From Paraburkholderia largidicola (GTDB taxonomy: Bacteria; Pseudomonadota; Gammaproteobacteria; Burkholderiales; Burkholderiaceae): a stretch of 64,000 nucleotides of DNA. Where the stretch lies: positions 1,860,001 through 1,924,000 of the forward strand of contig NZ_AP023176.1 in assembly GCF_013426895.1 (NCBI RefSeq). The letters run 5' to 3'. A program made the position numbers and the translations under genes. Positions 18,827 through 27,260 of the stretch are shown in pieces (the stretch's first letter is position 1; each line of letters starts with the position of its first letter). Below the pieces are notes generated by a model. It was not told the DNA's origin, searched no databases, and saw nothing but the letters and a program-made list of their open reading frames with translations.

Positions 18827-19375
18827 TCAGATCGAGCCTGCCGGCGCAACAGCGGGGAAGTCCTTCTCCGGATCGAACACGTTATTGAAAAAGTTCGTCA
18901 GGGAGTACATGGCCACCAGCGCGACGACTTCCATCACGTTTGCATCCGTGTAGCCGGCATCGCGGACCGCTTTCAGATCGGCGTCACTGACCTGGCCCCG
19001 GGTTTCGATGACCTTGCGCGCAAACTGCACCGCGGCGTCCCGTTTCGGATCGGTTGCGTGACCCTTCCGGGCGAGAACGATCTCATCGGCCGGCAGCTTC
19101 GCCATATGCTCAGCCGTGAAGCTGTGAACCGTCAGGCAGTAGTTGCATCCGTTCACTTCGGACACAGCCAGGCCGATGCTGTCTCGCGTCTTCACGTCAA
19201 GTGCCTTGCTCAAGGACCCGAGCAGGGTCGCCCATGCGTTGAACGCGATCGGGCTCTGCGCGAAGGCCGCCATCATATTCGGGGTGAATCCGATATTCCT
19301 GGTGAACGCATCGAGTGTCGGCTTCGAATCGTTCGGTACCTGGTCCTGCTTTAAGATAGTAGTCCTTGTCATCAT
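18827..19375 (-). CDS. Carboxymuconolactone decarboxylase (AhpD-like) family, peroxidase-related protein
   Basis: A 182-residue alkylhydroperoxidase-like protein. The active-site signature EVNGCNYCLTVHSF (Glu...Cys-x2-Cys...His) at about residues 77-90 is intact, which supports peroxide or disulfide redox chemistry as in AhpD. No signal peptide is seen. It sits among other small redox enzymes and is read leftward, 234 nt before the cupin gene, so it may have its own promoter. Confidence 0.88.
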   Translation of the reverse strand: MMTRTTILKQDQVPNDSKPTLDAFTRNIGFTPNMMAAFAQSPIAFNAWATLLGSLSKALDVKTRDSIGLAVSEVNGCNYCLTVHSFTAEHMAKLPADEIVLARKGHATDPKRDAAVQFARKVIETRGQVSDADLKAVRDAGYTDANVMEVVALVAMYSLTNFFNNVFDPEKDFPAVAPAGSI

Positions 19376-19563
19376 AGTCTCTATAAGTTACGGGTTTCAC
19401 TGCCTGGGGAAAGTTCAGGTGCAACCCTTCCCTCTGCTTACTTACTTCCTGCCTGGCCCCGGGTCGAAGCGGGTCAGGTCTTCAACCAGGAGGTACGTTG
19501 CGCTTGCCTCCCGTTTTAACGACCGCCTGGTCAATCCATGCGATCAACGCCTCGACGACGGGC

Positions 19564-20181
19564 CTATACGAGCGCCAATACATCGGCCACCGGACGGCGC
19601 GGCTTCTGTGCCCAGTTTCCTGGTCGCTCCGCTCCGATGGACAACAGCAGGACGGGCACTTCGTCCGTGGCCAGGCCGAACTCGCGGTGCACCGCTTCGG
19701 CGTCGAAGCCGATCATCGGCGTCGAACCTAGTCCGAGTGAGCGGGCTGCATAGATCATCGCTGCCGCACCGAAGGTGGCGGTGCGGACGGCCTCGTCGCG
19801 CCGGCGCTGCGGATATGCCATGTACAGATCGCGCGCGGGGTTTTCCCATTCCGGCACCATCGCGGCCGGCATCACGCCCGCTTCCACCAGCGGAGCCAGG
19901 CGCTCCGGTATGACGCTCGTATCGACCAGCTGGCCGCAGACGATGAAGGTAACCGCCGCATCGGTGACTGCGGGCTGGTTCCAGGCAATCGGACTCAGCC
20001 GAGCCTTGGCTTCACGCGTGCGCACGGCGATAAAGCGCCAGTTCTGCAAGTGGAAGGAGGTCGGCGCACTGGTGCCGATCTGCACCAGCTCGCGGATCTG
20101 TTCGTCGCTCAAGGTAGCAGCGGGATCGTAATACTTGGCGGCGCTGCGGCTCAGAATGCATTCGATGACTGCATTGGTCAT
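19564..20181 (-). CDS. Nitroreductase family protein
   Basis: A 205-residue FMN-binding nitroreductase. The N-terminal SRSAAKYYDPAATLSDEQI segment, the SAPTSFHLQNWRFIAV stretch that forms part of the FMN site, and the GLGSTPMIGFD region near the C-terminus are typical of NfsA/FRP-like enzymes that reduce nitro compounds, quinones or flavins with NAD(P)H. It probably forms a cytoplasmic homodimer. It belongs to the same accessory redox cluster; the divergence or induction signal is not evident. Confidence 0.9.
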   Translation of the reverse strand: MTNAVIECILSRSAAKYYDPAATLSDEQIRELVQIGTSAPTSFHLQNWRFIAVRTREAKARLSPIAWNQPAVTDAAVTFIVCGQLVDTSVIPERLAPLVEAGVMPAAMVPEWENPARDLYMAYPQRRRDEAVRTATFGAAAMIYAARSLGLGSTPMIGFDAEAVHREFGLATDEVPVLLLSIGAERPGNWAQKPRRPVADVLALV

Positions 20182-20452
20182 GGTGGTTCCTATGGCTGTT
20201 GAGAGAGGTTGTAGTGCACGAGTGCTTTCGGTGCGTGGTCTTCATCAGGTGGTTGTGAGCCTCTAATTTAGGCTCACTGGACCGCAACTTCACGCCTGCA
20301 TTTACTCAAAAAAATATCCAAAAGGATCAAGTGAACACAGACGATTTCCTTCACTTCAAAACACGGAACAAAGGCATGGCGTCTCATCGGGATCGAGGTT
20401 CAGGCTAACGCTCATCCACGCTTCACACCGAAAGCGAAGCGAGGGTTCGAGG

Positions 20453-21412
20453 CTATGACGGGCACTTGCGCGCCAGACGGCGCCATTCACCAGCCGTCAT
20501 TCCCATCCGGTCGGCGAACAGGCGCCGGAATGACGAGACGGATTGATACCCAACCGATTCGGCGACAGCCTCGGTGCTCATCGTCGAATTCTTCAGCGCG
20601 TTGGCAGCCAGGCTGATGCGGATATCAGTCAGCAAGTCAATGGCCGAGCGCCCGAGCGTGTCCTGGAAGTGCCGCATGAAGGTGGCGCGTGACATGCTGC
20701 ACAAGCCGGCCAGATCCGGCAGACTCCAGGGCCGGGCGGGATCGGAGAACATGGCTGAAATGGCGGGAGCCAGACGTGGATGTCCGACGAGCGCCAACAA
20801 GCCTGCCGGAGCCTGTTCTGATCCGCTCGCCTCGCGCAGCACGAGGGTGAACAGCGCCGAGCTGAGTGCGTTGAGGATCGCGTATCCGCCCACCTTGTCG
20901 CCCGTGGACTCTTCGCGCATCAGCCCCACAAAACTGGCAAGCTGAGTCGAAGCAGACGCGATAATTTTTTCACTATCGTCATTCATGGTCCGTACTACCA
21001 GATCCGTGGGCAGGTAATTGCGAATCAGCCGATCATGGGGTGGCTCAATGAAAAATCGTCCGCACAACATGTCCAGATGGTCGCCCGTGCCGTCATTCTC
21101 ACTGAGCGTCAACCCAGCAGAATTTTCGCGTTCGTAAGTAGGCCCAGGGGCACGTCCGCTGCCGTCGTGCAGAACATGTGCCGATCCGTGAGGCATCAGC
21201 ACGATGTCGCCGCCCACCAGCTCTCTGGCCGTCCCTGTCGCCGGATTCTCAACGATGGCCCGTCCCTTGAGCACGACGTGGTAGGGAATCTCGTTCGCTG
21301 CCGACTCGGCCCAGGCCACACGCCATGGCGCACCATAGGTGCAACGGATCTCCAACCGCCCGGTGATGGTGATCATTTGCAACAGATGACTCAGCCAGTC
21401 GACTTGGGACAT
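20453..21412 (-). CDS. AraC-family transcriptional regulator with cupin-type sensor
   Basis: This 319-residue regulator has an N-terminal cupin sensor domain (about 1-185; motif GDIVLMPHGSAHVLHDG) of the AraC_binding_2/cupin_6 type. The C-terminal AraC DNA-binding domain (about 215-315) has two HTHs: LPDLAGLCSMSRATFMRHF and STEAVAESVGYQSVSSFRRLF. Proteins of this group often respond to aromatic or electrophilic compounds and control adjacent oxidoreductases. It lies between the nitroreductase and SDR genes, all leftward, and either could be its target. Confidence 0.9.
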   Translation of the reverse strand: MSQVDWLSHLLQMITITGRLEIRCTYGAPWRVAWAESAANEIPYHVVLKGRAIVENPATGTARELVGGDIVLMPHGSAHVLHDGSGRAPGPTYERENSAGLTLSENDGTGDHLDMLCGRFFIEPPHDRLIRNYLPTDLVVRTMNDDSEKIIASASTQLASFVGLMREESTGDKVGGYAILNALSSALFTLVLREASGSEQAPAGLLALVGHPRLAPAISAMFSDPARPWSLPDLAGLCSMSRATFMRHFQDTLGRSAIDLLTDIRISLAANALKNSTMSTEAVAESVGYQSVSSFRRLFADRMGMTAGEWRRLARKCPS

Positions 21413-21538
21413 AGGACTCCGTTCGGCCTCAGCACAGGGAAGATCGACATGTGATCAGGCTATTGCGCGAGCCTGCGTGTGAAGATTGCATGATTGAGCG
21501 CCACTCGCTTTGTGCTTTGCTATCAGCGTCGGCGCGTC

Positions 21539-22249
21539 TTAGCGGCCGGCACTTTGCCCGCCGTCGACGTGCAGGATTTCTCCTGTGATAAACGGTGCGG
21601 CATCGAGAAAGAGAATCGCGTCGGCGATATCGCTCATCTCCCCTATGCGTCCCAGCGGATTGAACGCCCCGAGTGCATCATGAGTCTCCGGTGCATGCAT
21701 CGGCGATCGGATGATGCCGGGCGCAACGGCATTCACGCGAATCCCCTTGCGCGCGTACTCGATCGCGAGTGACTTTGTAGCGGCATTCAGACCGCCCTTG
21801 GTCAGCGCTGCCAGCACCGAATACACGCCGGTGTAAGCAGTGTCAGCGATGCTGGCTGTCACGTTAACCACGTGACCACTCGAATGCCTTTCCATTTCGG
21901 CAATGGCGAGTTGCGTGATGTAGAAGAAGCCCCTCATATTCACGTCCATCACAGCAGCGTAGTCTTCTGATGTGTGTTCGGTGAAAGGCTTTCCGATGTA
22001 AATGCCCGCGTTGTTCACCAGCGTGTCGATCCGGCCAAATCGGGCGATGCCTTCGGCAATGACGCGTTGCGCAACGGCCCGATCACCGATATCACCGGCT
22101 ACCGTCAGGACGTTCGCGTCGTCCGAGGGCTTGATCGAACGTGAGGTTGCAACGACGGCATAGTCGAGCTCGCGGAATGCCCGAACGATCGCGGCGCCAA
22201 TCCCGCGCGACGCGCCGGTTACGACGACAACCTTTCGTGACCTGCTCAT
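21539..22249 (-). CDS. SDR-family oxidoreductase with atypical active-site spacing
   Basis: A 236-residue short-chain dehydrogenase-like protein. The cofactor loop TGASRGIGAAIV is intact, as is VNNAGIYIG. The active-site region reads VYSVLAALTKGG: the Lys has no Tyr four residues before it, and the only nearby Tyr is eight before, so the classical YxxxK is not present in register. The protein may use another residue, or be a non-catalytic or altered SDR. Its start lies 13 nt after the DUF3331 stop, with AAAAGG as ribosome binding site, which suggests an operon. Confidence 0.85.
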   Translation of the reverse strand: MSRSRKVVVVTGASRGIGAAIVRAFRELDYAVVATSRSIKPSDDANVLTVAGDIGDRAVAQRVIAEGIARFGRIDTLVNNAGIYIGKPFTEHTSEDYAAVMDVNMRGFFYITQLAIAEMERHSSGHVVNVTASIADTAYTGVYSVLAALTKGGLNAATKSLAIEYARKGIRVNAVAPGIIRSPMHAPETHDALGAFNPLGRIGEMSDIADAILFLDAAPFITGEILHVDGGQSAGR

Positions 22250-22262
22250 ACTTTAGTACCTT

Positions 22263-22613
22263 TTAACGTGATGATCTTTGGAGAAAGCCCGATACCGCTG
22301 AAGCCAGGATCATCCGATGGCGATTGATGGGCACTTGCGATTGATAGACGCGCGGACGAAATACCGAGTCCCCGCGGCGTATCGGCTTTCCGGACAGCAC
22401 ACAAATAGCATCCGCACGCGCGAGACCGATACCCCAGATCTGATTTGCGTAATGACCCAGACACGGATCGCTCCAGCGTATGCTGATTGTCGTCGTCGAC
22501 AGCTTCTCCACGATTGAAATGTGCAAGGGCGAACGTTCGTTTTGCATGGTCGCGCATCGTTCATCATCAAAACCTTGTCGAACACCCATCCGGGTATCCG
22601 GCATCGAGAACAT
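22263..22613 (-). CDS. DUF3331 domain-containing protein
   Basis: A 116-residue protein whose core (SIRWSDPCLGHYANQIWG, then CVLSGKPIRRGDSVFRPR and RMILASAV) matches the DUF3331 family found almost only in Burkholderia-group bacteria. The CxxSG-x-P-I-x-x-GD segment recalls a small treble-clef-like element, but only one Cys is seen in it. No function is known. An alternative start lies at 22547. It is immediately upstream of the SDR gene and likely co-transcribed. Composition is slightly less GC-rich than neighbouring genes. Confidence 0.7.
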   Translation of the reverse strand: MFSMPDTRMGVRQGFDDERCATMQNERSPLHISIVEKLSTTTISIRWSDPCLGHYANQIWGIGLARADAICVLSGKPIRRGDSVFRPRVYQSQVPINRHRMILASAVSGFLQRSSR

Positions 22614-22617
22614 CTTT

Positions 22618-22633
22618 CAGGTAGTAGTACCTG
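22618..22633. promoter_or_regulatory. Inverted repeat upstream of DUF3331 gene
   Basis: CAGGTA-GTAG-TACCTG lies directly before the DUF3331 start on the minus strand. It could be an operator or a small hairpin near the ribosome binding site; nothing more can be said. Confidence 0.3.
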
Positions 22634-22672
22634 GCACCGCATTGATCCCATTAAATTGCGATTTTCGTCTGC

Positions 22673-23305
22673 TCAAACGGCGTAGCGCACGAGGCTTGCC
22701 ATCGCTGGTTCGATCGTGGCGATGAGCGAGCGGCGACGTTCGGCCGCGCGAGCATCATCCATAAAAGCCGTGGCCTGCAACGGCAGGTAATGGACTGTAT
22801 TGAGGCCGATGCAGCCAAGTACAGCGTTCAGATAAGGCGTGAGGAAATCCGGCTGATTGGCTCGATCGCCCGTGAATACACCACCCGAAGCGATCCCGAT
22901 GAATACCGGACGGTCCCGAAGCAATCCGACCTTCCCAGCCGGCGTGGACTTCATCGTGCGGCCGACACGAAGGATCTGATCGATCCACGCCTTCAGGACA
23001 GACGGCACCGTGAAATTGTTCATCGGCGTTCCGATGACGATGACGTCGGAATGCTCGACCTCCTGGATGAGCTGCTCGGCCAGACATAACGCGTCGGCGG
23101 ACCGCCCTGCTGCGGCCAGCGTCGCGGGCGTCGAAAGCGCGGTGGCATAGGCAGCCCCGAGATGAGGTATCGGCTCATAGCCCAGATCCCGGCGGCGAAT
23201 GTGCGCGTCGGGGACGATCGCGAGAAGCCTTTCGACGACGGCCGCCGACAACTGTCGACTGTGCGACTCCCGTCGCGCGCTGCAATCGATATGCAGGATA
23301 TTCAT
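22673..23305 (-). CDS. FMN-dependent NADH:quinone/azo reductase (AzoR-like)
   Basis: A 210-residue flavodoxin-fold reductase. The N-terminal phosphate-binding segment is DCSARRESHSRQLS, and GTPMNNFTVPSVLKAWIDQI corresponds to the AzoR-family flavin site. The family uses NADH to reduce quinones and azo dyes by two-electron transfer. The start MNILHIDCSA is chosen over an upstream in-frame start because GGAG/AGAGG lies just before it and the family begins there. It is divergent from a MocR-type regulator, a common arrangement for azoR control. Confidence 0.92.
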   Translation of the reverse strand: MNILHIDCSARRESHSRQLSAAVVERLLAIVPDAHIRRRDLGYEPIPHLGAAYATALSTPATLAAAGRSADALCLAEQLIQEVEHSDVIVIGTPMNNFTVPSVLKAWIDQILRVGRTMKSTPAGKVGLLRDRPVFIGIASGGVFTGDRANQPDFLTPYLNAVLGCIGLNTVHYLPLQATAFMDDARAAERRRSLIATIEPAMASLVRYAV

Positions 23306-23483
23306 GCCTCTTTCTCCGGCTGCTTCACAGGCCAATTGCGGCGTCGAGCGCCTGCTCAGGATCAGAGTGGCGACTCCTGCCGCGTACCTTCCACATGTCA
23401 TCGGCTTTCGCGCAGAACGCGGACAGAATCGGTCGAATGATCATGAGCAGCGCTCTCCGCGTTGGCCTTACATTGATATCAAC

Positions 23484-23516
23484 GATGGTGCGATTATTCT
23501 GTACCATCGATGGTAC
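23484..23516. promoter_or_regulatory. Palindrome and half-sites upstream of the MocR-type regulator
   Basis: The 16-bp perfect palindrome GTACCATCGATGGTAC occupies 23501-23516. A further half-site GATGGT occurs at 23484, in the same orientation as the right arm. Repeated half-sites of this kind are typical of MocR-family operators. The palindrome overlaps an in-frame ATG at 23510, which argues that translation starts at 23561 instead. Confidence 0.55.
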
Positions 23517-23560
23517 GAACAGAAGAACCAAGATCACCCACTTTTGTGTGTACTAAGAAC

Positions 23561-24973
23561 ATGGATTCGGACTTGCAGATTCAGCTGGACCGGACAGCTA
23601 AGCTTTCTCTGGCAGAACAGATTCGTGAGAGCATCAGTAGGGCCATAGAGTCAGGTGTGCTCGCTCCCGGCACCCGACTGCCTTCGTGGCAGGACCTGGC
23701 CGCGCAGCTCGGCGTGGCACGCGGAACGGTTCAAGCGGCATATGAACGGTTGTCCGATGCACAGATGATCGAAACATTCGGGGCAGGCGGCACCCGCGTG
23801 GCCCCGCGGCTCCGCGTGGCGGCAACGCTACCCAAAGCGCCGCGGCTCGGGGCGTTTATGCGGGCCTATGAGGAGATGAACGCGGGACCGGCGATCTTCC
23901 AGCTCGGCGTTCCAGCGTTTGAAGGGCTACCGGAGAAGCTTTTTTCACGGGCGCGCTCGTCCAATCTACTGAAAACGGGATGTTTATCGTCCCTGCTCTA
24001 TCCCGACCCAAGAGGGGAATTCGAACTGCGCAGGGAAATCGCGGGCAATCTATCCATTGCCAGAAACTTCCACTGCCACCCGGAGCAGGTGTTCGTCACG
24101 TCGGGATACAGCTCCGGTTTAGGCCTTGCGCTGCGGGTATTGAATCTGGACGGTAAGAAAGTCTGGATGGAAGAGCCCGGTTTCATGGTCACGCGCAAAG
24201 GGTTGGAGCTCGCACGCCTGAATATCGTGCCGATCCCGGTGGATGCAGACGGTCTCAACGTCGACTATGGTATCGAGAAGGCTGCGGACGCCGCGTTAGC
24301 CGTTTTGACGCCCGGTCAACAGGCCCCGCTGGGATCGACCCTGTCGTTGAGGCGACGTCTTCAGATGCTCGAGTGGGCGGCTTCGAGGGACGCCTGGATC
24401 ATTGAGGATGATTACCTTGGCGATCTACAACTTCAAGGCAGGCCGGCACCTGCCATGGCGTCGCTGGGCGAGGGCAAACGGGTCATCCACATCGGTTCTT
24501 TCAGCAAGACCGTCAGCCCCGCACTGCGGCTCGGATTCGTCGTGGCGCCGACCGAACTGGCGAACGCATTCGCCGAAGTCGCCGCAACACTCGCTCCCGC
24601 GCCTTCGCCCGTCATTCAACTCGCCACGGCTCAATTCATGCGTGACGGCCACTACATCCGGCGCGTGCGTCGGCTCAAGCGTCTATATTCCGCCCAGCGC
24701 GACGCACTATGCGAGCAGTTGCGAATGCGCGACGCGGAGTGGGTCAACGCCGGCCTGGCAGTCCTGCTTCGACTCCCCGACGGCGCACCGGACGTGCGGA
24801 TCGTTCGTGAAGCGATGACCGTTGGCATGGCGCCATCGCCATTGTCCGTGTGGTTCGCGAATCCGTCCTGGACTTTACCCGGCCTTTTGCTCGGGGTGGC
24901 TACCGCTCCTGAACAGCACCTCGCTACATCGTGTCGGCGACTGTTCGAGATCATCGAGCGATATCGCTCATGA
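23561..24973 (+). CDS. MocR-type transcriptional regulator (GntR HTH fused to aminotransferase fold)
   Basis: A 470-residue fusion. The N-terminal GntR-type winged HTH (about residues 5-75) contains LAEQIRESISRAIESGVLAPG and LPSWQDLAAQLGVARGTVQ. The C-terminal fold-type I aminotransferase-like domain (about 110-465) carries the PLP Lys in IGSFSKTVSPALRLGF. Such proteins sense PLP or an amino compound. An in-frame ATG at 23510 would add 17 residues but falls inside the palindrome, so the start at 23561 is preferred. It is divergent from azoR, its most likely target. Confidence 0.9.
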   Translation: MDSDLQIQLDRTAKLSLAEQIRESISRAIESGVLAPGTRLPSWQDLAAQLGVARGTVQAAYERLSDAQMIETFGAGGTRVAPRLRVAATLPKAPRLGAFMRAYEEMNAGPAIFQLGVPAFEGLPEKLFSRARSSNLLKTGCLSSLLYPDPRGEFELRREIAGNLSIARNFHCHPEQVFVTSGYSSGLGLALRVLNLDGKKVWMEEPGFMVTRKGLELARLNIVPIPVDADGLNVDYGIEKAADAALAVLTPGQQAPLGSTLSLRRRLQMLEWAASRDAWIIEDDYLGDLQLQGRPAPAMASLGEGKRVIHIGSFSKTVSPALRLGFVVAPTELANAFAEVAATLAPAPSPVIQLATAQFMRDGHYIRRVRRLKRLYSAQRDALCEQLRMRDAEWVNAGLAVLLRLPDGAPDVRIVREAMTVGMAPSPLSVWFANPSWTLPGLLLGVATAPEQHLATSCRRLFEIIERYRS

Positions 24974-25248
24974 GACGCGCCGGCGTCGCCCGGATTTGGG
25001 GAGCATGGCGGATTGCACCGGGGCACCTTCGCTATTCGCGGCCCGCAGGCGGGCGCTCGCTGCCGCGCTTGACGATCCAGCCGATGAAGCCTCATTGCCC
25101 GAAATTCAGCGTATGCGCGCAGAAAGCATCATTGAAGGTTGGCGAAGAATTGCACCGTAAAAGTTGTCAGGAAAAGTAAGCACAAAAAAATGCGGTGCAT
25201 GCAGTGGGCTATGCTAACCCAACGCGACTAGCACTATCTTCCTACTAA

Positions 25249-25941
25249 ATGAATAGCTTTGATTCGTCTATTGAAACATATCTGTCCAACATCCATTTCA
25301 GTCATTTCGCCACCCGAACCATAGAAGCCATTGCGGACCTTTACACCTTCAAAGGTCTCGTACTCATTCCCGTGTTGTGGTGGATGTGGTTTCGGCAGGG
25401 CGAGCGCCGCGAATGGCGGCGAGAAATGGTGCTCGCAACGCTTATCAGTGGAATCGTGGCACTCTTCGTCGGAAGACTGCTGACCCACTGGTTGCCGTTC
25501 AGAGTCCGTCCCATCTATAGCACCGAACTGCATCTGCAGTTTGCAGGTAGCAATATCAAGGACGCACTGCTGACGAAATGGAGTTCCTTTCCAAGCGATC
25601 ACGCGATGCTATGGATGGCGGTCGCTACCGGCATCTTCCTTGTGTGGCGTGGCATCGGTGTGCTGGCGATTCTCTATACCGTGCTGTTCATCTGCGTCCC
25701 GCGTGCCTATCTCGGCTTTCACTACCCAACCGATTTGCTGGTGGGCGCCGCTGTGGGAATCGGCATTACCTATGTCATGACGCGAGATGCGATCCGCCTG
25801 CGCTATGCGACTTCGGCACTGCGATGGATCGAACATCGCCCGGGGCCTTCAGCAATGCTCGCCTTTATTCTGTGCCTCGAACTCGTTACGCAGTTCGACG
25901 AACTGCGCAAGCTGGCCGCTGGTGTCATCGAAAACCTATGA
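25249..25941 (+). CDS. PAP2-family phosphatase (membrane)
   Basis: A 230-residue membrane protein with the three phosphatase motifs of the PAP2 superfamily: HWLPFRVRP (motif 1), PSDHAM (motif 2) and PRAYLGFHYPTD (motif 3, catalytic His). Five to six membrane segments are apparent. Family members dephosphorylate lipid phosphates such as undecaprenyl pyrophosphate or phosphatidic acid on the periplasmic face. It stands alone downstream of the MocR gene, after a 275-nt gap in which I find no convincing gene. Confidence 0.9.
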   Translation: MNSFDSSIETYLSNIHFSHFATRTIEAIADLYTFKGLVLIPVLWWMWFRQGERREWRREMVLATLISGIVALFVGRLLTHWLPFRVRPIYSTELHLQFAGSNIKDALLTKWSSFPSDHAMLWMAVATGIFLVWRGIGVLAILYTVLFICVPRAYLGFHYPTDLLVGAAVGIGITYVMTRDAIRLRYATSALRWIEHRPGPSAMLAFILCLELVTQFDELRKLAAGVIENL

Positions 25942-26057
25942 ACCCGCTCAGGAAGCAGCCGCAACCATTCGGCAGACGCGCATGACACGACACACCCGCA
26001 TCGTGCCAGATAGAAACGGCGTGCTCCTCGTCGCCCAACCTGGTGAACCGAAAAAGC

Positions 26058-26366
26058 TTACGACCCACCAAAGAACACGGGCTTCATCCCGCTCGTACTC
26101 GTGATGGCCGGACGGCCCATCTGCGACGAACCGTTGGTCCCCGGGCCGTAGCCGCTGCCTTGACCTGGGGCACTTGTGTTAGTGGCCTGCAGATTGACAG
26201 GAAAATCGACGGTATTCGCATTGGCCGGGTTGTAGCCGGCTTGCTGAAGCTGAGTGATCTCTGCTTCCACTTGCGCGCGGGACATCGCCCCGTCCGACTG
26301 CGCCAACGATGCAATTGGCACAGCAATCACGGCGACCGCACAAACTGCGTGGACTAAGGTCTTCAT
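26058..26366 (-). CDS. Exported DUF4148 family protein
   Basis: A 102-residue small secreted protein. It has a signal peptide (hydrophobic to about residue 20, cleavage near ASLA-QS) followed by MSRAQVEAEITQLQQAGYNPA, the signature of DUF4148, a family multiplied in Burkholderia genomes and often stress- or sigma-factor-controlled. The C-terminal part is Gly/Ser/Pro-rich. RBS and start are unremarkable. The molecular role is unknown. Confidence 0.85.
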   Translation of the reverse strand: MKTLVHAVCAVAVIAVPIASLAQSDGAMSRAQVEAEITQLQQAGYNPANANTVDFPVNLQATNTSAPGQGSGYGPGTNGSSQMGRPAITSTSGMKPVFFGGS

Positions 26367-26722
26367 AATGGCCCACCTCCTGGGTAGTAACTTCGGCTGA
26401 CTCGCACTACGTGTTTCGCGGGCAACCGATCAAAGAGTAGGCGAAAAACCATACAGTAGTCGTTCATTTATCAAAGTGAATATCCGCGCGGGGCTCGTGG
26501 TGCTTGTCGAGTTCTTTCATCCCGCTCCAGAATAAGACTGGCCAGTGGAATAAGGCGTCGCCGCGCGACGTTTACGGTTATGTCGACGCCTGCGTTCGCG
26601 ATTCACCGCGCGACGCGTCCGCCATGCACCGGCACGTCGGTGTGTTTGTTAATAGCGCGGTTCATGCCTCGCTGGATATCCCTCTGCGGGACTGCCTGCG
26701 AGCTACGCCAGGAGGAATGATC
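26367..26722. other. Intergenic region with no supported gene
   Basis: These 356 nt hold the promoter of the leftward DUF4148 gene and the leader of the small rightward gene at 26723. An open frame runs from 26504 into that small gene, but a strong GGAGGA at 26711 marks the internal start. I see no RNA gene. Confidence 0.45.
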
Positions 26723-26866
26723 ATGAAGCTGATCCGGATGGTTCTTGCGTGTCTCGTTTGCCTCGGAATGGCCGTGGTTTCAGTATCCGCGGTTGCGGGC
26801 GACATGAATCAAGGCGGCAACGGCGCGTCGGGCAGTTCAACCAATTCGTCAGGCGGCGGTTACTGA
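26723..26866 (+). CDS. Small exported protein with Gly/Asn/Ser tail (47 residues)
   Basis: A 47-residue product with a lysine/arginine N-terminus, a long hydrophobic core (residues 6-24), a likely signal cleavage near VAG-DM, and a mature tail of about 21 residues made almost only of Gly, Asn and Ser (GGNGASGSSTNSSGGGY). The ribosome binding site GGAGG lies 7 nt before the ATG, which decides this start over the ATG at 26717 and the long upstream frame. No family is recognised. It may be a secreted peptide or a small envelope protein. Confidence 0.55.
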   Translation: MKLIRMVLACLVCLGMAVVSVSAVAGDMNQGGNGASGSSTNSSGGGY

Positions 26867-27260
26867 ACGCCGCACGCTGAACTGCGCAGTTCGCCTGCAA
26901 CTGATGGCGGCCGAAAGATGCCGGCGCCAGACGTGACGTGAGTGTGCGATACGGACCGGACGGTGATCGACGCCGACCCCGCGTCCGGATAAGGTGCGCT
27001 ATTCCGATGGTGACACTGATGAGGATAACGAGGATGGCGCGCCGGATGTCAGACGTGGGTCGGTAAGACTCATTCATTGACAGCAAGAAATGCCATTCGC
27101 CGATGCCGCTTTGCGAATGGCAGCGAACCATCGTGGAGCCGACGCACGGCACGCGGCTATGGCCGGATTGTGCGCATAGCAATTCCGCCATGCTCCGGAT
27201 TCTTCCAGCCGCCAATGCATTTGCAGGAACACGCCATGCGCACAAGCTCCGGAAAGCGCT
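26867..27260. other. Intergenic region with no supported gene
   Basis: Nearly 400 nt between the small exported protein and the end of the aminotransferase gene. A perfect palindrome GAACTGCGCAGTTC lies at 26879-26892. A leftward frame from about 27080 encodes a single hydrophobic segment (ILVILISVTIGIAHLI) but lacks a ribosome binding site, so I do not call it. Confidence 0.4.

Noticed and set aside
26879..26892. The palindrome GAACTGCGCAGTTC as a terminator
   Set aside because: It has no loop and no T-run in either direction.
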